Shown: positions 50,557 through 61,412 of the stretch, piece after piece
Layout: every line of letters begins with the position of its first letter
How positions within the stretch are numbered: the first letter of the stretch is position 1
From: Candidatus Binataceae bacterium
GTDB taxonomy: Bacteria; Desulfobacterota; Binatia; Binatales; Binataceae
Length of the DNA stretch: 64,000 nucleotides
Reading direction: 5' to 3'
Assembly (NCBI GenBank): GCA_035308025.1
Contig: DATGHL010000041.1
Coordinates: 1 to 64,000 of the forward strand
Made by a program: the position numbers and the translations under genes
The notes under the pieces: model-generated
The model's input: the letters and a program-made list of their open reading frames with translations, nothing else
The model's database searches: none
Told to the model about the DNA's origin: nothing

Positions 50557-50829
50557 TGTGCGCGGCGGCAGTCGTATCAACCTCCAGATACGCGATCTTT
50601 CCACAACCGGCAACATCGCCGCGTCAAATGCTCGATCATCGTCCAAGTTACGTCCTGGATAGCTGTCATCGCCTCTTTGGCTTAAAAGCTCAATTGGAAA
50701 ACTTGACGGAGAATTTACTTTAGGTTCCCGCTCCGTTAAGAATGTCGCGTCGGCATGAATTCGCCAGGAGAGGCGGCGATAGCGGGATAGACGCCGCGAT
50801 CGTGAGACAGCGGCTGACTCAAGAGGGCG

Positions 50830-51933
50830 ATGTCCAAAATTCGGTTAGCAATCGTCGGGGTAGGTAATTGCGCATCCTCGCTGCTCCAGGGCCTGGAGCA
50901 CTATAAGCAGGCGTCGGTCGCCGACTTGCAAAAGCCGATTGGGCTGATGCATTACGATTTGGGTGGCTACCGCCCCGCCGACCTCGAAGTCGCCTGCGCC
51001 TTCGACGTCGACGCACGCAAGGTCGGACGGCCGCTCGATGAGGCCTGCTTCGCCCTGCCCAATAACACGGTGCGGATCTGGCCGGATTTGCCGCACTGCG
51101 GCGTCAACGTCGAGATGGGCGAAATCCACGACGGCATCGCGCCGCACATGGCCAACTACCCACCCGAGCGCACCTTCATCGCAGCCAAGGATCGTCCGGT
51201 TGATATTGAAAAGCGCCTGCGCGACAGCGGCGCCGAAGTGATGCTCTGTTATCTGCCGGTCGGCAGCCAGAAGGCGGTCGAGCGCTACGCCCGCGCCTGT
51301 CTCGAAACCGGCGTCAGCCTGCTCAATTGCATGCCGGTCTTTATCGTCTCGAATGACAAGTGGGCGGCGGAATTCACCGAGCGCAAAATTCCCGTCGTCG
51401 GCGACGACGTCAAGTCGCAACTCGGCTCGACGATTCTCCATCGCGCCATCATGAAACTCTTCGCCGATCGCGGGATCAAGCTCCGCCACACCTATCAGCT
51501 CAACACCGGCGGCAACACCGACTTTCTCAACATGCTCGATCGCGCCCGCTTGGGCTCCAAGCGCAAGTCCAAGACCGAAGCGGTGCAGAGCGTGTTGCCC
51601 GAGCGGATGCCCGATGTTGACGTGCATATCGGGCCGTCGGATTACATCCCCTGGCAGAACGATAACAAGGTTTGCTTTTTACGCATCGAGGGCGAGGGCT
51701 TCGCCGGTATTCCGATCGAACTCGAGCTGCGGATGTCGGTGCAGGATTCACCGAATTCGGGCGGCGTGGTGATCGACGCGATCCGCTGCCTCAAGCTGGC
51801 GCGTGATCGCAAAATCGGCGGGCCGCTCTATTCGATCGCGGCCTACACGATGAAGCATCCGCCGCGGCAAATAGCCGACGACATTGCGCGTGATCGCGTC
51901 GAGAAGTTTATCAGCGGCGAACTCGAACGCTAA
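50830..51933 (+). CDS. ino1: Myo-inositol-1-phosphate synthase
   Basis: 367 aa. NAD-binding RLAIVGVGNCASSLLQGLEHY, then GLMHYDLGGYRPADLEVACAFDVDARKVG, MLCYLPVGSQKAVERYA, NCMPVFIVSNDKWAAEF, VVGDDVKSQLGSTILHR, LNTGGNTDFLNMLDRARLGSKRKSKTEAV, and DYIPWQNDNKVCFLRIEGEGFAG. All are standard for the bacterial/archaeal enzyme. It makes inositol-1-phosphate from glucose-6-phosphate, for inositol lipids or compatible solutes. The 273 bases upstream (50557-50829) hold no gene and no promoter I can support. Confidence 0.95.
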   Translation: MSKIRLAIVGVGNCASSLLQGLEHYKQASVADLQKPIGLMHYDLGGYRPADLEVACAFDVDARKVGRPLDEACFALPNNTVRIWPDLPHCGVNVEMGEIHDGIAPHMANYPPERTFIAAKDRPVDIEKRLRDSGAEVMLCYLPVGSQKAVERYARACLETGVSLLNCMPVFIVSNDKWAAEFTERKIPVVGDDVKSQLGSTILHRAIMKLFADRGIKLRHTYQLNTGGNTDFLNMLDRARLGSKRKSKTEAVQSVLPERMPDVDVHIGPSDYIPWQNDNKVCFLRIEGEGFAGIPIELELRMSVQDSPNSGGVVIDAIRCLKLARDRKIGGPLYSIAAYTMKHPPRQIADDIARDRVEKFISGELER

Positions 51934-52014
51934 CCCAGCGCTCACGCCGGTGAAGCGCGTTTATGCTAGCGTCCGGCTAAGTCATTGCGCTTATTTGATT
52001 AAGGAGCACCACCC

Positions 52015-53217
52015 ATGCCCGGCGACGCGCCACTGACCGGTATCAAGGTTCTCGACCTCACCAAGCTTGCCCCCGGACCTCATTGCACGATGATCCTCGG
52101 CGACCTCGGCGCGGATATTATTCGTGTGGACGAGCCGGGCCCGCCCTCGGGGCGGCGCGCGCAGCAAGCCGGCGGGGGCGACGTCAAGGCGCCGCGGCCC
52201 AGCGCCTCGCCCGCCAATGCGCTCGCGCGCAACAAGCGCTCGATTGCACTTAATCTCAAGAGCGGCCCGGGCAAGGAGATCTATCTCCGCCTCGCCCAGC
52301 GCGCCGACGTCGTCGTCGAGGAATTCCGCCCGGGCGTCGCCAAACGCCTCGGCATCGACTATGAAACCCTGTCCTCGCGCAACAAACGCCTCATCTACTG
52401 CGCCGTCACCGGCTTCGGTCAGACCGGGCCCTACAAAAACTTCGTTGGCCACGACCTCAACTACATCGCGACTGCCGGCGCGCTCTCCCTGATGGGTCCG
52501 ACTGACGGCCTGCCCGCGATTCCCTGGAACTGGCTCGCCGACTATGCCGGCGGCGGAATGCACGCGGCGATCGGCGTCCTCGCCGCACTCGTCGCGCGCG
52601 GGCAATCCGGCCGCGGCCAGTACGTCGACATCGCGATGCTCGATGGCGTTATGCTGCTGTTGGCGCAGGCGCTCTCTGCCCATTACTCCAGCGGCCGCGT
52701 GCCCGCTCGCGGGACTACCGCGATGGACGGCGCCGCGCCGCACTACAGCCGTTACGTTACTGGCGACGGCAAAATCATCACGATCGGCTCGATGGAGCCG
52801 TGGTTCTACGCCAACCTCTGCCGCGCGCTCGGCGTCGAGGAGTTCGCCGCCGATCAGAACAACAAGGCCCGGTGGCCGGCGATGCGCGAGCGCTTCACTG
52901 CGATCTTCAAGACTAAAACCCGCGACGAATGGTTCGACCTGCTGATCAAGGCCGACATCTGCGTCGGCAAGATGCTCACGCTCGACGAGCTTGAACACGA
53001 CCCGCAGATTCGCGCCCGCAACATGATCGTCGAAGTACCGACCGCCGACGGCGGCACGGTCAAACAGGTCGGCGTCGCGATGAAGCTCTCGGAGACCCCA
53101 GGCTCGATTCGCTCGGTCGCGCCGCAGATGGGCCAGCATACCGACGCCATCCTCGCCGACCTTGGCTACTCGCCCGAGGATGTCACCCGCTGGCGCTCCG
53201 ACGGCGCAATTAAGTAA
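52015..53217 (+). CDS. CaiB/BaiF-type CoA-transferase
   Basis: 400 aa, family III. KVLDLTKLAPGPHCTMILGDLGADIIRVDEPG, NKRSIALNLKSGPGKEIYLRLAQRADVVVEEFRPGVAKRLGIDYETL, YCAVTGFGQTGPYKN, HDLNYIATAGALSLMG, and GQYVDIAMLDGVMLLLAQ, in the region that holds the catalytic Asp. It moves CoA between carboxylic acids in degradation pathways. Monocistronic or with the small gene downstream (48 bp gap). Confidence 0.92.
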   Translation: MPGDAPLTGIKVLDLTKLAPGPHCTMILGDLGADIIRVDEPGPPSGRRAQQAGGGDVKAPRPSASPANALARNKRSIALNLKSGPGKEIYLRLAQRADVVVEEFRPGVAKRLGIDYETLSSRNKRLIYCAVTGFGQTGPYKNFVGHDLNYIATAGALSLMGPTDGLPAIPWNWLADYAGGGMHAAIGVLAALVARGQSGRGQYVDIAMLDGVMLLLAQALSAHYSSGRVPARGTTAMDGAAPHYSRYVTGDGKIITIGSMEPWFYANLCRALGVEEFAADQNNKARWPAMRERFTAIFKTKTRDEWFDLLIKADICVGKMLTLDELEHDPQIRARNMIVEVPTADGGTVKQVGVAMKLSETPGSIRSVAPQMGQHTDAILADLGYSPEDVTRWRSDGAIK

Positions 53218-53265
53218 ACTCCAGAACATCAGCGGAGTCGCGCCGCACGCGGCGGGAGGATCGAG

Positions 53266-53547
53266 TTGGCGCAAGACACAAGCGCGAGCGGGAATCAGCG
53301 TGAGTCGATCGAAAAGACCATCGCTAAAATTCTCCATCGTTACTGCAATTTCGGCTGGGCCAACTACTACATCCCAGGCGAGAAATTTCCCAGCCTGATC
53401 GAAGAGCTGGTCGACATCGCGAGCCCCGGCGGCCAGGCCGGTTACGAGGAGATCGTCCAGTTCTTCCTGCGCACGCAGCGGATGGGTTCCGCTCAGGAAC
53501 GCGCCGCCAAGCTGCTCGAGGAGTTCTCGCTCCAGCGCAAGAGCTGA
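53266..53547 (+). CDS. Conserved-looking small protein of unknown function
   Basis: 93 aa from a TTG; GGGAGG stands 7 bases before it and no ATG is available early in the frame. Sequence SIEKTIAKILHRYCNFGWANYYIPGEKFPSLIEELVDIASPGGQAGYEEIVQFFLRTQRMGSAQERAAKLLEEFSLQRK looks globular and helical. No family recognised. It may be co-transcribed with the CoA-transferase gene and the adenosyltransferase gene (67 bp downstream). Confidence 0.65.
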   Translation: MAQDTSASGNQRESIEKTIAKILHRYCNFGWANYYIPGEKFPSLIEELVDIASPGGQAGYEEIVQFFLRTQRMGSAQERAAKLLEEFSLQRKS

Positions 53548-53614
53548 GCCGCCGCCGAATCCGCCCAAGCGCGAAGCGCCGCGCGCCCTGCTCTGACGCG
53601 AAGGATTTTCTCCG

Positions 53615-54250
53615 ATGCCGATTCGTTTGACCCGCATCTACACCCGCACTGGCGACAAGGGGCTGACGGCCTTGGTCGGTGGCGCGCGCGTGCCCAAGGA
53701 GTCGGGCCGCCTCGAGGCCTACGGCACCATCGACGAGTTGAACGCCGTCGTCGGTCTCGTGCGCACCTACCTGCCCGACTATCGCGCAGGCTTCGGCAAG
53801 GAATTCGATTCGTACGCCGAGATGCTGCGGCGGATTCAGAACGAACTCTTCGACGTTGGCAGCGAACTCGCGACGCCGCCCGACGGCGAGTACGAGGGCA
53901 TGCATCGAGTTGGCGAGGCCGAGACCAAATTGCTTGAACGCGAAATGGATCGGATGCAGCGCGACCTCGCGCCGCTGAAATCCTTCACCTTGCCGGGCGG
54001 CGGCGTGCTCAACGCCTTTCTGCATCAGGCTCGCACCGTCTGCCGGCGCGCCGAACGCGTCTGCTGGGCGGTCAAGCGCGAGGAGCCAATCAGCGACGGG
54101 CTAATCGTCTACATCAACCGCCTCAGCGATCATCTCTTCGTGCAATCGCGCTGGGTGGCGAAACTCCTCGCGGAGCCCGAATATCTCTGGGATCGCGGCC
54201 TCCGCCTCAGCCCCGAACCGGCGCGGCCCGCAGCGAAGAAGAAAGCGTGA
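53615..54250 (+). CDS. Cob(I)alamin adenosyltransferase, PduO type
   Basis: 211 aa. YTRTGDKGLTALVGGARVPKESGRLEAYGTIDELNAVVGLVRTYL, then FTLPGGGVLNAFLHQARTVCRRAERVCWAV and a terminal NRLSDHLFVQSRW. These are the ATP- and cobalamin-binding motifs of PduO/MMAB. It makes adenosylcobalamin. A B12-dependent acyl-CoA mutase is therefore expected elsewhere. No cobalamin riboswitch is visible upstream. Confidence 0.93.
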   Translation: MPIRLTRIYTRTGDKGLTALVGGARVPKESGRLEAYGTIDELNAVVGLVRTYLPDYRAGFGKEFDSYAEMLRRIQNELFDVGSELATPPDGEYEGMHRVGEAETKLLEREMDRMQRDLAPLKSFTLPGGGVLNAFLHQARTVCRRAERVCWAVKREEPISDGLIVYINRLSDHLFVQSRWVAKLLAEPEYLWDRGLRLSPEPARPAAKKKA

Positions 54251-54289
54251 AGTGGTCCGTCATCAATGTCAGTTACAAAATGAGAAGCC

Positions 54290-54324
54290 TTTTTTGTCAT
54301 TCTGCGCGTAGCGAAGAATCCCGG
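54290..54324 (-). repeat. Dispersed intergenic repeat, copy 2
   Basis: Reverse-orientation copy of the repeat at 38997: minus strand CCGGGATTCTTCGCTACGCG then CAGAATGACA. Short complementary arms (GAAGCC 54284-54289, GGCTTC 54323-54328) flank it, so it could form a hairpin. It fills the gap between the adenosyltransferase and MBL genes. Confidence 0.75.
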
Positions 54325-54374
54325 CTTCCGCCAAAGCCGCTCATTCCTCCGAGATTTCCCTAGCGAGATCACAT

Positions 54375-57108
<2,734 letters not shown>

Positions 57109-57253
57109 GCCTGTGGCCGCCCCGGATGCAATCGCTGACCCTTTTTTATACAGTGAGCATTAGCTATAGTTTTTTCCCGACGGTTGAATTTTCATCCCGC
57201 TGTATGCGGAGACCAGCGCCAGCCCACGGGCGGTGCAAGGAGTGTTGAATCGG

Positions 57254-59152
57254 ATGGCTCTACCACCGGAGGCGGCCGGAGCGACGGCCGGATCCTCGGC
57301 TCTAGGCGGCGGCGCAGCGCCAAAAAAGGGCGAAAGCCGCGACAGCGTCGTCGTGCGTTTCGCCGGCGACTCGGGCGATGGCATGCAGTTGGCCGGGATG
57401 CAGTTTACCGCAGAATCTGCGATGGCCGGCAACGACATCGCGACGCTGCCGGACTTTCCCGCCGAAATCCGCGCTCCCGCCGGCACCATCGCCGGCGTCA
57501 GCGGCTTCCAGGTCAATTTTTCCAGCAACGAGGTCTTTACCGCCGGCGACGAGCCGACCGTCTTGGTCGCGATGAATCCCGCCGCGCTCAAGGCCAACCT
57601 CGATGACGTCCCGCCCAACGGCGTGATTATCGTCGATCGCGAAGCCTTCAACGACGCCAACGTCAAGCGCGCCGGCTACGCCAAAAATCCGCTCAACGAT
57701 CATTCGCTCGACAAGTACCAGCTCTTTCAGGTCGAGGTCACCAAGCTCACGACCAACGCCTTGCACGATACCGGCCTCAACAACCGCGCCGTCTTTCGCT
57801 GCCGCAATCTCTTTGTCCTTGGCATGATTTCATGGCTCTATCAGCGGCCGGTCGAGAGCACGGAGAAATGGCTCGAAGGGCGTTTCAAGAAGACTCCCGA
57901 GCTGCTTGCGGCGAATCTGAAAGCGCTCAAGGCGGGCTACCACTATGGCGAGACCACCGAGATGTTCGCTAGCTCGTATCAGGTCGCGCCGGCCCGGATT
58001 GCGCCCGGGGTCTATCGCAATATCACCGGCAATACGGCCACCGCGCTAGGTTTTGTCGCGGCCTCGGTCAAGTCCGGCCGCCCACTCTTTCTCGGTTCCT
58101 ATCCAATCACCCCGGCCAGCGACATCCTGCACGATCTCGCCGGCTTCAAGAACTTCCCGATCTATACGTTTCAGGCTGAGGACGAGATCGCGGGCGTCAG
58201 CTCAGCGATCGGCGCGGCCTTCGGCGGCGCGATCGGCATTACCACCACCTCGGGCCCCGGCATGAATCTCAAGGCCGAGGCGATCGGCCTCGCGGTCAAA
58301 ACCGAGCTGCCTCTCATCATCACCGATATTCAGCGCGCCGGCCCCTCCACCGGGATGCCGACCAAGCCCGAGCAGGCCGACCTCCTGATGGCCATGTACG
58401 GGCGCCACGGCGAGTCGCCGATCCCGATTATCGCGGCCTCCACGCCCGCCGATTGTTTTGACTGCGCCTACGAAGCGGCGCGCATCGCAATCAAGTACAT
58501 GACGCCGGTGATTCTGATGACCGACGGCCAGCTCGCCAACGGCGCCGAACCCTGGCTGCTTCCCGATGTCGACAAGCTGCCGGAAATCAAAGTTGAATTT
58601 CGCACCGACCCCGAGGGCTTTCTTCCCTACCTGCGCGACCCCGAAACCCTCTCGCGGCCATGGGCGATTCCCGGCACCCCCGGACTCGAACATCGCATCG
58701 GCGGCATTTCCGGCGAGGACCAGACCGGCAACATCAGCTACTCGCCCGCCAACAACGAACTGATGGTGCGCACGCGCGCGCGCAAAATCGCCGGCATCGC
58801 GCGCGAAGTTCCACCCACCGAAATCTTCGGCGACCCCGACGGCGGTGACTTCGTGATGCTCGGCTGGGGTTCCACCTACGGCTCGATTCGCGAAGCCGTC
58901 AAGCAATTGCGCGCCAAGGGCAAGCGCGTCTCCCATATCCATCTGCGCTATCTCAATCCGCTGCCCGCGGACCTCGGCAAGCAGTTGCGCAAGTTCAAAA
59001 AAGTCATGGTCGCCGAGATGAACATGGGTCAGTTGCTGCGGATGATCCGCGCCGATTATCTGATCGACGCGATCGGCTGCAACAAAATCCAGGGTCGTCC
59101 ATTCAAGGTCAGCGAACTCAATAACCGAATTTCCCGGGCCCTCGAGGCCTGA
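57254..59152 (+). CDS. korA: 2-oxoacid:ferredoxin oxidoreductase, alpha (gamma-alpha fused) subunit
   Basis: 632 aa from the ATG at 57254 (AGGAG upstream). The N-terminal third is the gamma domain (SVVVRFAGDSGDGMQLAGMQFTAESAMAGNDIATLPDFPAEIRAPAGTIAGVSGFQV). The alpha domain begins near residue 270 (GSYPITPASDILHDLAGFKN; FQAEDEIAGVSSAIGAAFGGAIGITTTSGPGMNLKAEAIGLAVKTELPLIITDIQRAGPSTGMPTKPEQADLL). It is the 2-oxoglutarate- or pyruvate-oxidising enzyme with KorB. The exact oxoacid is inferred, with oxoglutarate most likely. 146 bases upstream (57109-57253) are AT-rich and likely hold the promoter. Confidence 0.92.
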   Translation: MALPPEAAGATAGSSALGGGAAPKKGESRDSVVVRFAGDSGDGMQLAGMQFTAESAMAGNDIATLPDFPAEIRAPAGTIAGVSGFQVNFSSNEVFTAGDEPTVLVAMNPAALKANLDDVPPNGVIIVDREAFNDANVKRAGYAKNPLNDHSLDKYQLFQVEVTKLTTNALHDTGLNNRAVFRCRNLFVLGMISWLYQRPVESTEKWLEGRFKKTPELLAANLKALKAGYHYGETTEMFASSYQVAPARIAPGVYRNITGNTATALGFVAASVKSGRPLFLGSYPITPASDILHDLAGFKNFPIYTFQAEDEIAGVSSAIGAAFGGAIGITTTSGPGMNLKAEAIGLAVKTELPLIITDIQRAGPSTGMPTKPEQADLLMAMYGRHGESPIPIIAASTPADCFDCAYEAARIAIKYMTPVILMTDGQLANGAEPWLLPDVDKLPEIKVEFRTDPEGFLPYLRDPETLSRPWAIPGTPGLEHRIGGISGEDQTGNISYSPANNELMVRTRARKIAGIAREVPPTEIFGDPDGGDFVMLGWGSTYGSIREAVKQLRAKGKRVSHIHLRYLNPLPADLGKQLRKFKKVMVAEMNMGQLLRMIRADYLIDAIGCNKIQGRPFKVSELNNRISRALEA

Positions 59153-59163
59153 AGAGAGAAAAT

Positions 59164-60162
59164 ATGGCTACCGCTCTCACACGTAAGGATTTTGTCTCTG
59201 ACCAGGAAGTGCGCTGGTGCCCCGGATGCGGCGATTACGCCATCCTCGCCCAGGTCCAGAAGATGATGCCCGAGTTCGGTATCCCGCGCGAAAAAACCGT
59301 CTTCATCTCCGGTATCGGCTGCTCCAGCCGCTTCCCCTACTACATGAATACCTACGGCTTCCACACGATTCACGGCCGCGCTCCGGCCTTCGCCACCGGC
59401 CTTAAGGTCAGCCGTCCGGAGCTCGACGTCTGGGTCGTCACCGGCGACGGCGACGGCCTCTCGATCGGCGGCAATCATCTGATCCACTGCCTGCGGCGCA
59501 ACCTCGACGTGAAGATTCTGCTCTTCAACAACAAGATCTACGGCCTGACCAAGGGGCAATACTCGCCCACCTCCGAAGTCGGCAAGGTGACCAAGTCGAC
59601 GCCGGCAGGCTCGGTCGATTTCCCCTTCAATCCGATCACCGTCGCGCTCGGCACTCACGCGAGCTTCGTCTGCCGCACCGTCGATGTCGAACAGAAGCAC
59701 CTCGGCGCGATGCTCCAGCGGGCGCACGCCCATCGCGGCGCTTCCTTCATGGAGATTCTGCAGAACTGCAACATCTTCAATGACGGCGCCTTCAACGACG
59801 TCACTGACAAGGCCATCAAGGCCGACCATCAACTGGTGCTGGAAAATGGCAAGCCGCTGATCTTCGGCAAAAATCGCGACAAGGGCATCCGCATGAACGG
59901 GCAGCGGCCCGAGGTCGTCGCGCTCGGCAATGGCGTCACCGAAGCTGATCTCGTTGTCCATGACGAGAGCAACCTGTCACTTGCCTTTATGCTCGGAAAT
60001 TTCGAGCCACCGCTGCCGACTCCGCTCGGCGTCTTCTATGCGACCTCGCGGCCGACCTACGACGGCGCGATGAACCTGCAGCTCGAAGAAGCCCGCGCCA
60101 AGCAAGGCCCCGGCGATCTAAAAGCCCTGCTTGCCCGCGGCGACGTCTGGACCGTGAAGTAA
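59164..60162 (+). CDS. korB: 2-oxoacid:ferredoxin oxidoreductase, beta subunit
   Basis: 332 aa. Fe-S ligands in RWCPGCGDYAIL and SGIGCSSRFPYY. Thiamine-diphosphate site VVTGDGDGLSIGGNHLIHCLRRNLDVKILLFNNKIYGLTKGQYSPTS. It pairs with KorA to oxidise an oxoacid to acyl-CoA and CO2, with electrons passing to ferredoxin. It starts 12 bp after korA. No ferredoxin-domain (delta) subunit is beside it. Confidence 0.93.
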   Translation: MATALTRKDFVSDQEVRWCPGCGDYAILAQVQKMMPEFGIPREKTVFISGIGCSSRFPYYMNTYGFHTIHGRAPAFATGLKVSRPELDVWVVTGDGDGLSIGGNHLIHCLRRNLDVKILLFNNKIYGLTKGQYSPTSEVGKVTKSTPAGSVDFPFNPITVALGTHASFVCRTVDVEQKHLGAMLQRAHAHRGASFMEILQNCNIFNDGAFNDVTDKAIKADHQLVLENGKPLIFGKNRDKGIRMNGQRPEVVALGNGVTEADLVVHDESNLSLAFMLGNFEPPLPTPLGVFYATSRPTYDGAMNLQLEEARAKQGPGDLKALLARGDVWTVK

Positions 60163-60187
60163 CTAGTTCGCTGAGTCATTAGCAGCA

Positions 60188-60227
60188 ACGGCTCGGGCGC
60201 CATCGCGCTCGGGCCGTTCGCGTTTTT
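60188..60227 (+). terminator. Rho-independent terminator after korB
   Basis: ACGGCTCGGGC (60188-60198) pairs with GCTCGGGCCGT, allowing two G-U pairs, followed by five T at 60223-60227. Confidence 0.7.
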
Positions 60228-60312
60228 CCATAATTCCGCTCTCTTAGCCCCATCCTCGGAGCCTTATATTCGGGCCGCTGTGCGTTTGCACCGAAAGCCT
60301 GAGGGCCAGAGG

Positions 60313-60341
60313 TTGACAAGAATGTCGGAACATTCTAGGAT
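60313..60341 (+). promoter_or_regulatory. Promoter with inverted-repeat operator upstream of the SeqA-like gene
   Basis: TTGACA (60313-60318) and TAGGAT (60336-60341) are 17 bases apart. Between them lies the perfect dyad AGAATGT-CGGA-ACATTCT (60319-60336). A third half-site ACATTCT follows at 60350-60356. A repressor bound here would shut the promoter. Confidence 0.75.
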
Positions 60342-60374
60342 TCTCTCTGACATTCTCGTTTTAGAGGCGGAACA

Positions 60375-61022
60375 ATGAAGTTAATTGAAATCGATGATCA
60401 GCTTTATGACTTTCTGGTCGCGCGCCAGCAGCGCTTCAACGAAAGCCCGACAGAAGTAATCTGGCGCGAATTGAAGAGTGGCGAGATGAGCAGCCGAACT
60501 TCGACACAAGGGCAAAACGGGGCTTACATCGATGTAGCTAGAGATCCACTGGGAGATGACATAAGCGCAGCTCTGGAGGATTTCCTGGGGTCCAGCGAAA
60601 AGATGCGAGTCAGAGACGTCAAAAGCCGGTTTCTCGAGATCCTATCCTGGATTGCGCAAAACAATCCACGATTATTCGCAGAGGCCGCTGTACCCGCTAT
60701 GAACAACCGGGCCAGCAGGCGGAAGTATATCTCCACGAGCAAACGCGAACTCGAAGAAGCAGGAAAAAGCGCGAACGTACATCCGATTCCCGGCACAGAA
60801 TATTGGTTCGATACTCGGAATTCCACGTCACGCAAGAAGGAAATTCTCGCGGAGGCTCTTGGAGCCCTTGGTTTTGGACCCGATAGCGTGAGGACCGCCT
60901 GCGGCATGCTCGGCTCGACCATTTCTGACGAAGCAGTCGGTACCTCGGGGATGAGGAAGCGGGGGCGCTTCGATCGCGTGCAGCACGCGAGTTTTGACAA
61001 TCTCAGTGATGATGACGAGTAA
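60375..61022 (+). CDS. SeqA-like DNA-binding protein
   Basis: 215 aa, GAGGCGG ribosome site. Residues 1-35 (MKLIEIDDQLYDFLVARQQRFNESPTEVIWRELK) match the SeqA N-terminal multimerisation helix-strand. Residues 80-180 match its DNA-binding domain: KSRFLEILSWIAQNNPRLFAEAAVPAM, IPGTEYWFDTRNSTSRKKEILAEALGALGFGPDSVRTACGML. Compared from memory with E. coli SeqA, PGTxYW-x2-T, RK and the end align. The two asparagines that contact hemimethylated GATC fall on R148 and S150 here. A basic-then-acidic C-terminal tail (183-215) is extra. SeqA sequesters new origins in Gammaproteobacteria; what this one binds is unknown. Confidence 0.75.
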   Translation: MKLIEIDDQLYDFLVARQQRFNESPTEVIWRELKSGEMSSRTSTQGQNGAYIDVARDPLGDDISAALEDFLGSSEKMRVRDVKSRFLEILSWIAQNNPRLFAEAAVPAMNNRASRRKYISTSKRELEEAGKSANVHPIPGTEYWFDTRNSTSRKKEILAEALGALGFGPDSVRTACGMLGSTISDEAVGTSGMRKRGRFDRVQHASFDNLSDDDE

Positions 61023-61048
61023 ACGTACAAAGCGCGAGGAGAATGTGA

Positions 61049-61323
61049 TGTTACAGGACGAACAGGTGTTGGATATCGTTCGACTTCAGTTGCCGGGTAT
61101 TTTGGAGGTCTATCGAAAGAAAGACTTCTTGTTGTGGCGGAACGCGAAAGATGGGAGCGCTCAAGAGGTGTCGTTGGAAGTTCTCGATGCTGGTCCTAAC
61201 TTCGATTCTGAGCGGCGATTCACGTGCGTCGCGAGGACCTCCAATGGCAGATCAGCGAAGGGTAACTCTGCCCGAACAGTTGAGACGGCGTTGGCTTTAG
61301 TGCACTGGTGGGATCTAGATTGA
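61049..61323 (+). CDS. Small protein of unknown function in the SeqA-like operon
   Basis: 90 aa from the ATG at 61049 with GAGGAG upstream; a longer frame from 60994 overlaps the SeqA-like gene and is unlikely. MLQDEQVLDIVRLQLPGILEVYRKKDFLLWRNAKDGSAQEV ... RTVETALALVHWWDLD. Not recognised. It lies 26 bp after the SeqA-like gene, so it is probably co-transcribed and may be a partner. Confidence 0.65.
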
Positions 61324-61348
61324 TCTTGACGGATTGGTCATCGTTTGA

Positions 61349-61389
61349 AAACGCAGCGAGCGGCCCGCGAGCATCGCTCGCGGGCCGCT
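61349..61389 (-). terminator. Rho-independent terminator of the NHL-type secreted gene
   Basis: The 13-bp perfect stem 61359-61371 / 61377-61389 with a five-base loop is followed on the minus strand, after six bases, by TTTT (61347-61352). It lies 24 bases after the stop at 61413. Confidence 0.75.
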
Positions 61390-61412
61390 GGACATTGCGG
61401 ATTCGAGCGGCC

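Noticed and set aside
54251-54374. Cobalamin riboswitch near the adenosyltransferase gene
   Set aside because: Neither the region upstream nor downstream of the gene shows a B12 box or enough structured sequence. The gap holds only the dispersed repeat.
60319-60336. LexA (SOS) box upstream of the SeqA-like gene
   Set aside because: The dyad AGAATGT-N4-ACATTCT does not match the SOS boxes I know (CTGT-N8-ACAG, GAAC-N4-GTTC, GTTC-N7-GTTC), so it is described only as an operator.
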